The translations under genes and the position numbers were made by a program. Source: Congregibacter litoralis KT71 (GTDB taxonomy: Bacteria > Pseudomonadota > Gammaproteobacteria > Pseudomonadales > Halieaceae). From it: 64,000 nt of DNA. The notes below the pieces were generated by a model. That model did not search any database. It saw only the letters and a list, made by a program, of their open reading frames with translations, and was not told where the DNA came from. Of the stretch, positions 18,138 to 26,554 are shown piece after piece (positions within the stretch are counted from its first letter, which is position 1; each line of letters starts with the position of its first letter). The DNA lies in NCBI RefSeq assembly GCF_000153125.2, contig NZ_CM002299.1:4257338-4321337 (forward strand), given 5' to 3'.

Positions 18138-18422
18138 ATGAAACGACGTGACATCACTAAGATTGCTTCCCTGGCCCTCGCCGCGGGTATCGTTGCGGGT
18201 ATCAATGCCGCACCCGCCGCTGCGCAGGCCAATGCCATGGAGAAGTGCTACGGCATCGCCAAAGCCGGTCAGAACGACTGCGCAGCGGGTCCCGGCACCA
18301 GCTGCTCCGGAAGCTCAACGCGTGATTACCAGGGCAATGCCTGGAAGCTGGTCAAAAAAGGCAGCTGCGAGCGGATCGAGACACCGAAAGGTAATGGCTC
18401 CCTGACACCCATCGAGCGCTGA
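18138..18422 (+). CDS. bufA1: BufA1-type bufferin precursor (DUF2282)
   Basis: A 94-residue exported peptide of the DUF2282 family. A signal peptide (residues 1-30, ending AAAQA) precedes the family hallmark [15 protein letters not shown], then SCSG and the KKGSCERI motif, giving four conserved cysteines. DUF2282 proteins are class 1 bufferin precursors, matured by MNIO enzymes into copper-binding peptides. This gene heads the plus-strand operon and is followed by a DoxX-family gene, an ECF sigma factor and its membrane regulator, but has no MNIO of its own on this side. Confidence 0.92.
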   Translation: MKRRDITKIASLALAAGIVAGINAAPAAAQANAMEKCYGIAKAGQNDCAAGPGTSCSGSSTRDYQGNAWKLVKKGSCERIETPKGNGSLTPIER

Positions 18423-18446
18423 GCGCAGTCCCGACAGGAGATAACC

Positions 18447-18923
18447 ATGATTTCGACCTTAAGCTACTACGACCGGGCGACCAGTCTCCTCTCGGGCATT
18501 TATTTCAGGGGGACCGCACTGCTACTCTGCCGTGTCTCCCTTGCCGGCGTATTCTGGCGCGCCGGTCGCACCAAAGTTGAGGAAGGAACCCTGCTAACCA
18601 TCAGCGATACCACAGGCTTCCTCTTCGAACAGGAGTACAGCGGCGTGCCCCTGCCCAGCGAGCTTTCCATGTACCTGGCAACTTATGGGGAGCACCTGTT
18701 CCCCATTTTGCTGGTACTGGGATTGGCGACCCGTTTTTCGGCACTGGCGCTATTACTGATGACCCTGACGATACAGTTCTTTGTCTATCCCGATGCCTGG
18801 TGGCAGGTGCACAGTCTGTGGGCCGCGCTGTCTCTGATGTTACTGTCGGAAGGTGGCGGCGGCTTTTCCCTGGATCATCTGATGCAGCGCTTCCGTCGCA
18901 CTCCCGCGGGTGCCACCGCTTGA
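18447..18923 (+). CDS. bufD: BufD, DoxX-family membrane protein
   Basis: A 158-residue membrane protein with four predicted membrane helices and the DoxX family pattern (RVSLAGVFWRAGRTKVEEG in helix 1; LPILLVLGLATRFSALALL-type helix 3). DoxX proteins are the standard fourth component of bufferin operons and probably link to electron transfer or redox protection; their biochemical role is unsettled. Its stop codon overlaps the proposed TTG start of the sigma factor gene. Confidence 0.85.
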   Translation: MISTLSYYDRATSLLSGIYFRGTALLLCRVSLAGVFWRAGRTKVEEGTLLTISDTTGFLFEQEYSGVPLPSELSMYLATYGEHLFPILLVLGLATRFSALALLLMTLTIQFFVYPDAWWQVHSLWAALSLMLLSEGGGGFSLDHLMQRFRRTPAGATA

Positions 18924-19450
18924 TTGCTGACGAAGAAACCCTGGCGCGCCTCATGGGTCTCGCCCAGCGTGGTGACAAGCAGGCGTATACAGCGCTGCTG
19001 ACAGAGGTGCAGCGCTGGCTGGAGCGATTTTTCAGTCGTCGCTGCGCGCCGGGGCATAGCGACGATCTGGTACAGGAAGTACTTATCGCCGTACACAACA
19101 AACGCGCGTCCTACGATCCGACGCGACCTTTTTTGCCCTGGCTGGCGGCCATCGCGCGCTATCGCTGGATAGATCATCTGCGAGGCGTATATCGTAAAGC
19201 CGAAGAAGAGCTGACCGATGCGGATACACCCTTTGCCAGCGAAGAAGAATCCATTATCGCGAGGCTCAGTCTTGATCGGATGCTGGCTCAGATCCCCAAG
19301 ACGCAGGCGGAGGTAATCAGTTGGGTCAAGATCGAAGGACTATCTATTAAACAAGCGGCGGGCAAAAGTGGTTTGTCCGAAGCGGCCGTGAAGGTCAATA
19401 TTCATCGTGGGCTTAAAAAACTGTCTGCCCTACCAGAGAAGGCAAATTAG
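18920..19450 (+). CDS. sigF: ECF sigma factor, SigF type
   Basis: A 176-residue ECF sigma-70 factor. Region 2 includes DDLVQEVLIAVHNKRASYDPTRPF with PWLAAIARYRWIDHLR, and region 4 is PKTQAEVISWVKIEGLSIKQAA followed by the recognition helix SEAAVKVNIHRGLKKL. I favour the TTG at 18920 as start because it overlaps the bufD stop (TTGA) and gives the usual family length; an in-frame ATG at 18953 is the alternative. SigF-type factors respond to metal stress in Caulobacter and are held by the NrsF (DUF1109) membrane protein, encoded here 2 bp downstream. Confidence 0.87.
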   Translation: MIADEETLARLMGLAQRGDKQAYTALLTEVQRWLERFFSRRCAPGHSDDLVQEVLIAVHNKRASYDPTRPFLPWLAAIARYRWIDHLRGVYRKAEEELTDADTPFASEEESIIARLSLDRMLAQIPKTQAEVISWVKIEGLSIKQAAGKSGLSEAAVKVNIHRGLKKLSALPEKAN

Positions 19451-19452
19451 CA

Positions 19453-20094
19453 ATGGATCGCTCTACCAATTCCCTGATTGAACAAATGGCTGATGAACTG
19501 GAGCCCGTAAGACCCCTGAAGATCCGCGACGGTATCCTGCTGGTCGTCGCCGCCGTCGCAGTCACGGTGCTTGGCGTCGCCTTCGGGCCCGGGCTCTGGA
19601 GCGGTCTCCTCAGCGGTAAGGCGTCGATGTTCTTCGTGGTGACCAACGGCCTCCTCCTGATTTTAGGCTGCGCCGCCGCCAGCAGCGTCATTCAAATGGC
19701 CAATCCACGCGTGGGCAATCAGCATGACGGCCCCCGATGGGCCTCATTGATGGTCGCGGTACTACCCGCCGCTGCTTTTCTTGCGCTGTTGGGACACGAG
19801 CATCCCATGGGGCCCCTCACCGATACCCACGGACTCAAATGCTTTGCTTCGGCGATGCTCGCCTCGACCATCACGGCAGTAGCGCTCTTTCTGTGGCTGC
19901 GTCGCGGGGCACCGGTAGCGCCGGCGACCGCCGGACTGCATCTGGGCATTGCCGCAACCGCCTTGGGCTCAGCGGCTTATGGCCTGGCCTGTCCCTTGGA
20001 CGGTGCTATTCATCTGGGCCTATGGCATGTGGCGCCTGTGCTGTTGGGCGCTTTGCTTGGCCGCTATCTCTTGCCCGCACTACTGCGTTGGTAG
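19453..20094 (+). CDS. nrsF: NrsF (DUF1109) membrane anti-sigma factor
   Basis: A 213-residue inner-membrane protein with six predicted helices. It belongs to the DUF1109/NrsF family, recognised by the N-terminal cytosolic part ending PVRPLKIRD and by the conserved cysteine motifs KCFASAML and YGLACPLDGAIHLGLWH. NrsF holds SigF at the membrane, and its conserved cysteines are thought to sense metals, releasing the sigma factor. The gene starts 2 bp after sigF and ends the operon; its 3' end overlaps a convergent small gene by 15 bases. Confidence 0.9.
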   Translation: MDRSTNSLIEQMADELEPVRPLKIRDGILLVVAAVAVTVLGVAFGPGLWSGLLSGKASMFFVVTNGLLLILGCAAASSVIQMANPRVGNQHDGPRWASLMVAVLPAAAFLALLGHEHPMGPLTDTHGLKCFASAMLASTITAVALFLWLRRGAPVAPATAGLHLGIAATALGSAAYGLACPLDGAIHLGLWHVAPVLLGALLGRYLLPALLRW

Positions 20095-20391
20095 CTCATC
20101 GCCCATTTGCACCCAACCGCGTATCGGCGCGAGATATACGAAGTACTTGCCGATGGATTTGACCTGGCGCAAATCGCCGTGGGTCGCAGGATCGTAGTCC
20201 TCAAGGCCCTCGAGGGCTAATACGTTCGCCATAGCGTCAAGAGGACTCAGAGTCTTCGGTAATTCATCGAGATGAAGTTCTTCTGCCTTCCATACCATTC
20301 CGTCACGTTCGACGGGCGACGGCCCGGTATAGTCCTCTCTTAAAAAAACCGCTGACGTGCCCGCCATGCGTTTATATCCCAAAGTCGTCAC
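20080..20391 (-). CDS. hypothetical small protein
   Basis: A 103-residue soluble protein that I do not recognise. It has no signal peptide, membrane helix or cysteine. The GTG start at 20391 has GGAGAG seven bases upstream, which favours it over the ATG at 20367. The sequence is acidic in its middle (LEDYDPATHGD) and ends with an aromatic-rich part (IGKYFVYLAPIRGWVQMGD). It lies 77 bp downstream of the M1 peptidase gene on the same strand and overlaps nrsF tail-to-tail by 15 bases. Confidence 0.55.
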   Translation of the reverse strand: MTTLGYKRMAGTSAVFLREDYTGPSPVERDGMVWKAEELHLDELPKTLSPLDAMANVLALEGLEDYDPATHGDLRQVKSIGKYFVYLAPIRGWVQMGDELPTQ

Positions 20392-20468
20392 GCGCTACTC
20401 TCCACAATATCCGTACTAACGAGTTAACGCATACTAGTGAACGGGGGACCGTTGGGGCTTGCGCCAGA

Positions 20469-23044
20469 TCAAGGCCCCTTCAAAAACTCTGCCATAGCCG
20501 CATAGCCTCGCTCCGCCGTAGCGATACAGTTCTGCGCCGACTCCTGGGACTTGCGCAGCTGCGTGTTCATGCTGCTGTCGCGACCCGCATAGAAGGCTTC
20601 TCGAAGAGCGACGTTCTCGCTATTGCAACCCGTCGATGTGAATGCCGGCATCGTGGGTCGATAAAACTCCGGGATCTTCGCCGCCAGATTATCGAAGTAA
20701 GCATCAAATTCCTGATACAGGGTGCGCTGATCGACCGAAGCATAGAACAGCCCCATGATCACCAGAGAAACATCACCCGATTGAATGTCGCCCTTTGCCA
20801 GGGACGCCAGCACGCTGTTCATCGCCGCCTGATCCCGGAAATACATCGCAAAGGCGAGATTACTCCGCAGATTGGCGTTGTCGGTTTCGCGGTACGCCCT
20901 GATGTATCGCTTGGCCATGGCCTCATCACCGTTAAATAGTGCAGCAATACGCAGAGCCTCCTGTCCCAATCGCTGATCAACGCTCTCGGGTTTTGTGAGG
21001 TATTGCTCCGCCAGCTTTGACATCTGGGCCACCAATTCAGGCTTATCGCCAAACTCCGCGAGGGTACGCAACACGCGAGGCCGAAGGTCCCGCGCACTAT
21101 CACTGTCGTCGGCGCGGGTTTCCGTGCCCAGTTTTTCATACCAGGGAGTCAGTGCCCGAGTAATATAGGCTTTGAGCTCTGACTGCAGCTCTGTTTGAAA
21201 ATACATCCCGGCAATGCCACGCAATCCATTCACCGCGCTCAGAGCCAAAGTCATACTGTCATCAGCAAGCAGGCCACCGAGGAGCTGCAAATGCTGATCA
21301 ATGCCGATGATATCGCCCTGGAGTAGCTGGTTACTGTTGGCAAAAACCGCCGCCTTTTCGCGCGCGCTCAGGGCATCCAGATTCTCCAGAAGGGCCTTAT
21401 AGCGCCGGTCACCGGTGTGCCAGACGTAGTAGCCGTCTCCCCCCGCGCCCGGCAAAATCCATTCAGCCTTGCTGTACTCGGGCAGCACCACACTTTGGCC
21501 CGTCAAGGCGAACACGGACTCGGTGATATCACCGCTCTCTTTATTGCGATACCGCGTAGCGACGGGGATTTGCCAACGTTGCTCGGGCAATTCAACGCCG
21601 GGGTTGTGAAAGCGGGTCTGACTGACCACGCCATCATCACCAAAGGTGATCAGCGGAAATCCCGCAAGCTCCAGGTAAGAATCAGCGATGACGTCCACGG
21701 CCACGGAGGTTTCCGTTGCAAGGGAGGCCCAGAGGTCTGACGAGCGGGTGTTCGACCATTGATGCTCGTCCATATAAGCCTGGATTGCGCGCTGAAAGGC
21801 GGCCCCCCCCATGCTTTGCTCCAGCATATTCAGTATCGCGTGGCCCTTGCTGTAGTTGAGACCAAAACCATCGAGTACATCCTCATCGGTCTTCACTTCT
21901 TTGCGTATGGGCGCGACTGCGCCACGGCATCCGCGCCGAAGGCCGCCGCCTGAGGCAACTGCAGATTCGACTCGTACTGGGGGTACATATCGTCGACAAT
22001 TTTGCTCGCCATCCAGGTCGCGAAGGCCTCGTTCAGCCAGAGGTCGTCCCACCACTCCATAGTGACAAGGTTGCCGTACCACATGTGCGCAAGCTCGTGG
22101 GCGATGGTGTTGACCGTGTTAGCCGCCGCCGAGCCCGACGCGGTGTCACCACGGAGCAGTAACTCTGTTCGGTAAGTCACCAGGCCGACGTTTTCCATCG
22201 CGCCAAAGCTAAAATCCGGTACCGCCACAAAATCCAGTTTTTCGTAGGGCAGTTTGCTACCGAAGTAGTCCTCCAGGGCACTTAGGATTTCGGGAGTTAC
22301 GGAAGCTGCAAAACCCGTGTCGCCACCGGTACCTTTGGGTGAATAAATAACACCCGGGACAGACAGCCCTTCTATAGGCGTGACGTCAAAATCCCCTACA
22401 ACCAGGGCCAGCAGATAACTGGGCATCGGTGGGGTCTGCTTAAAGACTCGCGTCACCATATCGCCGTTCTTTGATTGCGACTCCACCGGGGTATTAGACG
22501 CAACCTTGAATCCCTCGGGTGCAGTAATAGTCAGCTGCCAAGGTATTTTGGAATCCGGCTCGTCGACCATGGGCGTGGCTCTGCGCGCCAGGGATTGTTC
22601 GTATTGCGTGAACAGGTAGTCCCGGCCAGCAAAGGTGCTCTTGTAGAGCCCCAGCGCGTCGCGGGAGTAATCGCCGCTAAAGGCAATATCGAGCGTGTAT
22701 TGCCCCGGTGCGATCGGGCTGCCATCCCCCAACCACCACATCTCGTAATCACCCGCTTCGTAAGTCAGTGTTCGAAGCTTGCCATCGCTGCCGGTCAGTT
22801 GCGGCGGCGTAACATTAAGATCCACCCAGTGCAGGCCAACACGATCCATCGGCTCATGCACAACGAGCTTGAGAACGGTTGTACCTGTAAAGCCGTCTTT
22901 CACCGGATCCAGGGTGAGAGCGATAGATTGCTCTGTCACCGCATAGGATTTTGGCAGGCGATAGTCAACCTCTACGGCAAGGGTCAGGCTGCTGAGGCAA
23001 AGCATCAGCAAGCCGACGATGTGCCGGGCAAGGATCTGAGGCAT
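20469..23044 (-). pseudogene. M1-family metallo-aminopeptidase, disrupted by a one-base frameshift
   Basis: Two overlapping frames together encode about 858 residues of an exported M1 (aminopeptidase N-type) zinc peptidase. The first frame (from the ATG at 23044) has a signal peptide, the exopeptidase motif FGAMENVG and the zinc motif HELAHMWYG with the downstream Glu in LWLNEAFATWM. It then runs out of frame at about 21909-21911 and stops at 21893. The second frame resumes with PIRKEVKTDEDV, GFGLNYSKGHAIL and the helical C-terminal domain. Restoring one C in the C-run (GGG on the plus strand at 21909-21911) joins them exactly as QSRPIRKEV. Total length is 2576 bases, one short of a whole number of codons. 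It is either a sequencing error or a recent inactivation; no other damage is seen. Confidence 0.88.
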
Positions 23045-23178
23045 GGGAATTTACTTCTCTTTATTCGGTGAGAACCGAAGAATACGACATTGGCAACACA
23101 AGGGCACTCACTCAGCTCATCTGCACGCACCCATTCCACGGTACCTTTTCCCCATCGACTCGGCACAGCGATGTCGTA

Positions 23179-23206
23179 CATCGATGGAAGCAAGCAGCAT
23201 CGATGG
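23179..23206. repeat. 9-bp direct repeat in a divergent promoter region
   Basis: CATCGATGG occurs at 23179-23187 and 23198-23206 (period 19) in the 281-bp spacer between the divergent M1 peptidase and solute-binding protein genes. A TATACT at 23279-23284 is a possible -10 box for the plus-strand gene. It could be an operator; nothing else recognisable is in the spacer. Confidence 0.35.
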
Positions 23207-23325
23207 ATAAACAAAAATCACCGCAGTTGAAGGAGCGCTAAGGGAGGCAGAAACCACTACAAAAAACCACCTCGAGGTTTATACTGATAAAAAAGGTGCA
23301 CCGCAGACGGTATCGAGGGCGCACG

Positions 23326-24606
23326 ATGACCCATAGAAAAACGATAAAACTTAGCCGACGTCAGGTCTTGAAACGGGCCAGCACCGTGCTGACTGCCAGT
23401 GTTATCGGGTTCCCTGCAATTATTTCGGCACGAAACGCCAAACCCACCGTGCGCGTCCTTGGAACGCATGTAACGCTTCAGGAAAAGATCCGACAGCGAG
23501 CAGAGCAGGATTTGGGTATCAACCTGGAGTTCAGCCCCGGCGGCAGTGCACAGGTGCTGTTCAGGGCATCCATGGACCCCTCAAGTTTTGACGTCTACGA
23601 GCAGTGGTCCAACAGCATGCGGGTGCTCTGGCAGGCCCGAGCGATACAGCCCATAGACCCGGATCGCATCGAACGCTGGGACGAAATCAACGCCCTGAGT
23701 AAAACCGGCCGGCTGTCACCTGAGGACTCCATAGGTGCAGGCGACGCGCCCCATCTCCTGCTTTATGTACAGGCTGACGGGTCCCTTGGCCCTCGTCCCA
23801 GTAGCGAAGTGAGCTACCTCCCCTATGTCCACAACGCCGACTCCCTGGGTTACAACCCCCAGCGTGTTACCGAGGGGCAGGCCTACGAAACCGAGAGCTG
23901 GGGTTGGCTACTGGATCCTCAATACCGCGGGCGCGTGGCGATTGTTAATGCACCCAGTATCGGGGTATTCGATCTCGCTCTCGCCGCCCAAGCCCGGGGA
24001 CTCATGGAGTTTAAAGACATAGGCAACATGAGTCGCGAGGAGGTGAAACAGCTGTTCGATATTCTTATGCGGTTCAAAGCGGAGGGGCACTTTCGGGGAT
24101 TCTGGAACTCCGTACCCCATTCGGCCGAGCTCATGACGCGGGGCGAGGTCGACGTGCAAAGCATGTTTTCTCCCGGAGTCTCCATGGTGCGAAGTGCAGG
24201 GACACCCTGTATTTATGCGGCACCCAAGGAGGGATACCGGGCCTGGCAGGGCGTTATGTGTCTGTCCAGGGATACCCGTGGCGAACAGGAAGAAGCCGCC
24301 TATCAATACATGAACTGGTGGCTGTCTGGCTGGCCCGGTGCCTTCATCAGTCGACAGGGCTACTACATCAGCAATCCCGAACGTTCACGCAGCCAGATGC
24401 CCGAAGATGAGTGGAATTACTGGTACGAGGGGCAGCCCGCGAATACGCAACTGACAGGACCAGACGGAAACATAACCGTACAAAGCGGTGAGCGCCGCCG
24501 AGGGGGTAGCTACGCCCGACGCTTTGCGAACATCGCCGTGTGGAACACCGTGATGCCCACCTTTGATCTGACGGTTCAGCGCTGGAATGAATTCGTCATT
24601 GCCTGA
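23326..24606 (+). CDS. Tat-exported solute-binding protein (PotD-like)
   Basis: A 426-residue periplasmic binding protein. The start at 23326 places a twin-arginine signal near the N-terminus (LSRRQVLKRAS), with cleavage after about ISA. The body has the type-2 periplasmic binding fold pattern of the spermidine/putrescine and iron group: ELEFSPGG-like early strand, SLGYNPQRV (about 170), RGRVAIVNAPSIGVFDLALA (about 204-223), MTRGEVDVQSMFSPG (about 286-300). No ABC permease or ATPase is nearby. Instead the 3' end overlaps the start of a membrane diguanylate cyclase by 20 bases. By analogy with Vibrio NspS-MbaA, it probably acts as the ligand sensor for that enzyme rather than in transport. Confidence 0.82.
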   Translation: MTHRKTIKLSRRQVLKRASTVLTASVIGFPAIISARNAKPTVRVLGTHVTLQEKIRQRAEQDLGINLEFSPGGSAQVLFRASMDPSSFDVYEQWSNSMRVLWQARAIQPIDPDRIERWDEINALSKTGRLSPEDSIGAGDAPHLLLYVQADGSLGPRPSSEVSYLPYVHNADSLGYNPQRVTEGQAYETESWGWLLDPQYRGRVAIVNAPSIGVFDLALAAQARGLMEFKDIGNMSREEVKQLFDILMRFKAEGHFRGFWNSVPHSAELMTRGEVDVQSMFSPGVSMVRSAGTPCIYAAPKEGYRAWQGVMCLSRDTRGEQEEAAYQYMNWWLSGWPGAFISRQGYYISNPERSRSQMPEDEWNYWYEGQPANTQLTGPDGNITVQSGERRRGGSYARRFANIAVWNTVMPTFDLTVQRWNEFVIA

Positions 24607-26323
24607 GGACACCGTAAACCACTCCGGAGTACTCAGCCGCTTACCCCTGAGAATGCGCCTGAGCCTGGTGTTTGTAACAGGCTCCGTCGCTATCCTCATT
24701 TTGATATTCATGAACTATGCGGCGGTCGACTTTAATGCGCGACAGAGTCAGGAGCTGCAAGCCGCGGGGGCACAACTGGAGTTTGTGAACGAGCTCGCCC
24801 ATGGCGCAACGGAGATACAACTTGCGGCGACACGATACGTGTACCTGGGTCACGATTCAGCTCGCCAGCAGGTGTCTTCAACGCTCGGTGACTGGATGAG
24901 TAAGGTCAGCGCCTGCAGGGAGCAGCGGTGTCTTCGCCCCGAGCAAGCCGACGCCATTCAGGTGCATTTGCAGGCATTCCTCGACGCCTTCACCCTCGTG
25001 GAACGATCGCGTAGCGGTGTAAAAGACGCCCTCGCGCAGGATTTTTCCGGCATACGGGCATCGGCGATAGCGCTGACAGAAGAAGATCTTCCGCCTCTAT
25101 ATCTGCATAGTATTAACGACCATATCTCGACTATTGAAGCGACGCTCCGCGCTTACATGGCGACGTCCGACCCGCAGAGAATTCTCGATGCGCAGGCTCA
25201 CCTGGAGGAACTGCAAAGGCATCTGATCAGCCGCCTTGGTGACATCAACGCAGACCTGCCAGCAGAAGCCCCCTTATTCAGCGTCAGCCTCGTCGAGGAC
25301 ACGGTCTACGAGAACATTCAGCGAATTCGGAGCTATGCGTATCTGGTAAACGTCGTCATGCCCTCCGAAGCGCGGGAACTCGAGTATCTCGCCAACAGTG
25401 CCGCCGAGAAGGTTCGCGAAGAGATTGTCTCCCTAACATCTGAGATGGAGCGGAATCGGCGACAGTTTTATCTCTGGGACTTTTCGATCATTTTGCTCGT
25501 GGTTTTAACCAGTGTTCCCATCTTTTTCTGGCTTCTGAACTCCCTGACAAAACCAATTAGACAACTGTCAGAACAATTTCGCAGGCTTTCCACCGGCTCC
25601 GAGGAAGTCATTGTGGGCGCAGCCAAAACCAATGACGAAATTGGCGATCTTTTCAAGGCGGCGGAGGCGTTTCGGCAGGAAAATATTCGTGAACGACAAC
25701 TCCTGGCGGACTACCGTGAACTCAGCCGCAGTTTGGAAGCACAGGTTGCGGAACGCACCCGGGAACTCAAAACCAAAAATGCAGAGCTCGATCATCTGGC
25801 GTCCGTGGACAAACTTACCGATATCTTCAATCGCAGAGCACTGGACGCCGCCCTGTCCACAGAACTTGCCCGTGCAAAGAGATATCAACGATCTCTATCG
25901 CTGCTGCTAATGGACATTGATCTATTCAAACAGGTCAATGATCACTACGGCCATCTCACAGGCGACAAGGTGCTCGTAACTTTGACGAAGGAGATTCAAC
26001 AAAAGCTTCGGGGATCTGACATTCTGGGTCGCTGGGGCGGCGAGGAATTTCTCATTGTTTGCCCGGAGACCAGTCTTGAGCAGGCGCGAAACATCGCGGA
26101 AAAAATTCGCTCCAGCATTGAGCAGACGGACTTTCGCCCAGCCTCAAAGATCACCATCAGCATTGGCATATCCGTGCTTGGCGATAACGATACGGCAGAA
26201 GCACTGGTCGCAAGGGCCGACCGGGCACTGTATATGGCCAAGAGTCAGGGAAGAAACTGCGTCAGGGTATATTCGGATCTGAGTGCGGCGCCGTCGGAAA
26301 ACACAGCGCAAAAACTCTCTTAA
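24587..26323 (+). CDS. membrane diguanylate cyclase with periplasmic sensor and HAMP
   Basis: A 578-residue inner-membrane enzyme. Helix 1 (about residues 24-45) and helix 2 (about 298-320) enclose a roughly 250-residue helical periplasmic domain with one pair of cysteines (SACREQRC). A HAMP linker (SLTKPIRQLSEQFRRLSTG) and coiled coil follow, then a GGDEF domain (about 405-565). The active-site loop RWGGEEFL is intact, and RGSD five residues before it is a complete inhibitory I-site. It thus makes cyclic di-GMP from GTP with product inhibition. Its start overlaps the 3' end of the solute-binding protein gene, so the two are coupled, which suggests the binding protein docks on this periplasmic domain. 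Confidence 0.9.
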   Translation: MNSSLPEDTVNHSGVLSRLPLRMRLSLVFVTGSVAILILIFMNYAAVDFNARQSQELQAAGAQLEFVNELAHGATEIQLAATRYVYLGHDSARQQVSSTLGDWMSKVSACREQRCLRPEQADAIQVHLQAFLDAFTLVERSRSGVKDALAQDFSGIRASAIALTEEDLPPLYLHSINDHISTIEATLRAYMATSDPQRILDAQAHLEELQRHLISRLGDINADLPAEAPLFSVSLVEDTVYENIQRIRSYAYLVNVVMPSEARELEYLANSAAEKVREEIVSLTSEMERNRRQFYLWDFSIILLVVLTSVPIFFWLLNSLTKPIRQLSEQFRRLSTGSEEVIVGAAKTNDEIGDLFKAAEAFRQENIRERQLLADYRELSRSLEAQVAERTRELKTKNAELDHLASVDKLTDIFNRRALDAALSTELARAKRYQRSLSLLLMDIDLFKQVNDHYGHLTGDKVLVTLTKEIQQKLRGSDILGRWGGEEFLIVCPETSLEQARNIAEKIRSSIEQTDFRPASKITISIGISVLGDNDTAEALVARADRALYMAKSQGRNCVRVYSDLSAAPSENTAQKLS

Positions 26324-26554
26324 ATAGTGAGATACGCACTCGAGGTGGCTGCATTCTGGTAGCAGGGTAAGCAGTTTGCGGACTTACACCCGCGGGCTCC
26401 ATCACAAAAAGTTCAAAGAACTATCAAGATTCTGCAATAGACGAACCTCAGGATGTGCACAGTTCGCGAGGATCCGTCTATGGATAAGCACGTCAATGTC
26501 AACGTTGTAGAAAAGCAGCTTCAGCAAAATCTCGCGAGTGGCGACTGATACGGC

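Noticed and set aside
26324..26554. Possible c-di-GMP riboswitch between the cyclase and acyltransferase genes
   Set aside because: I could not find the conserved GEMM-type core or a convincing pair of stems in this 231-bp spacer.
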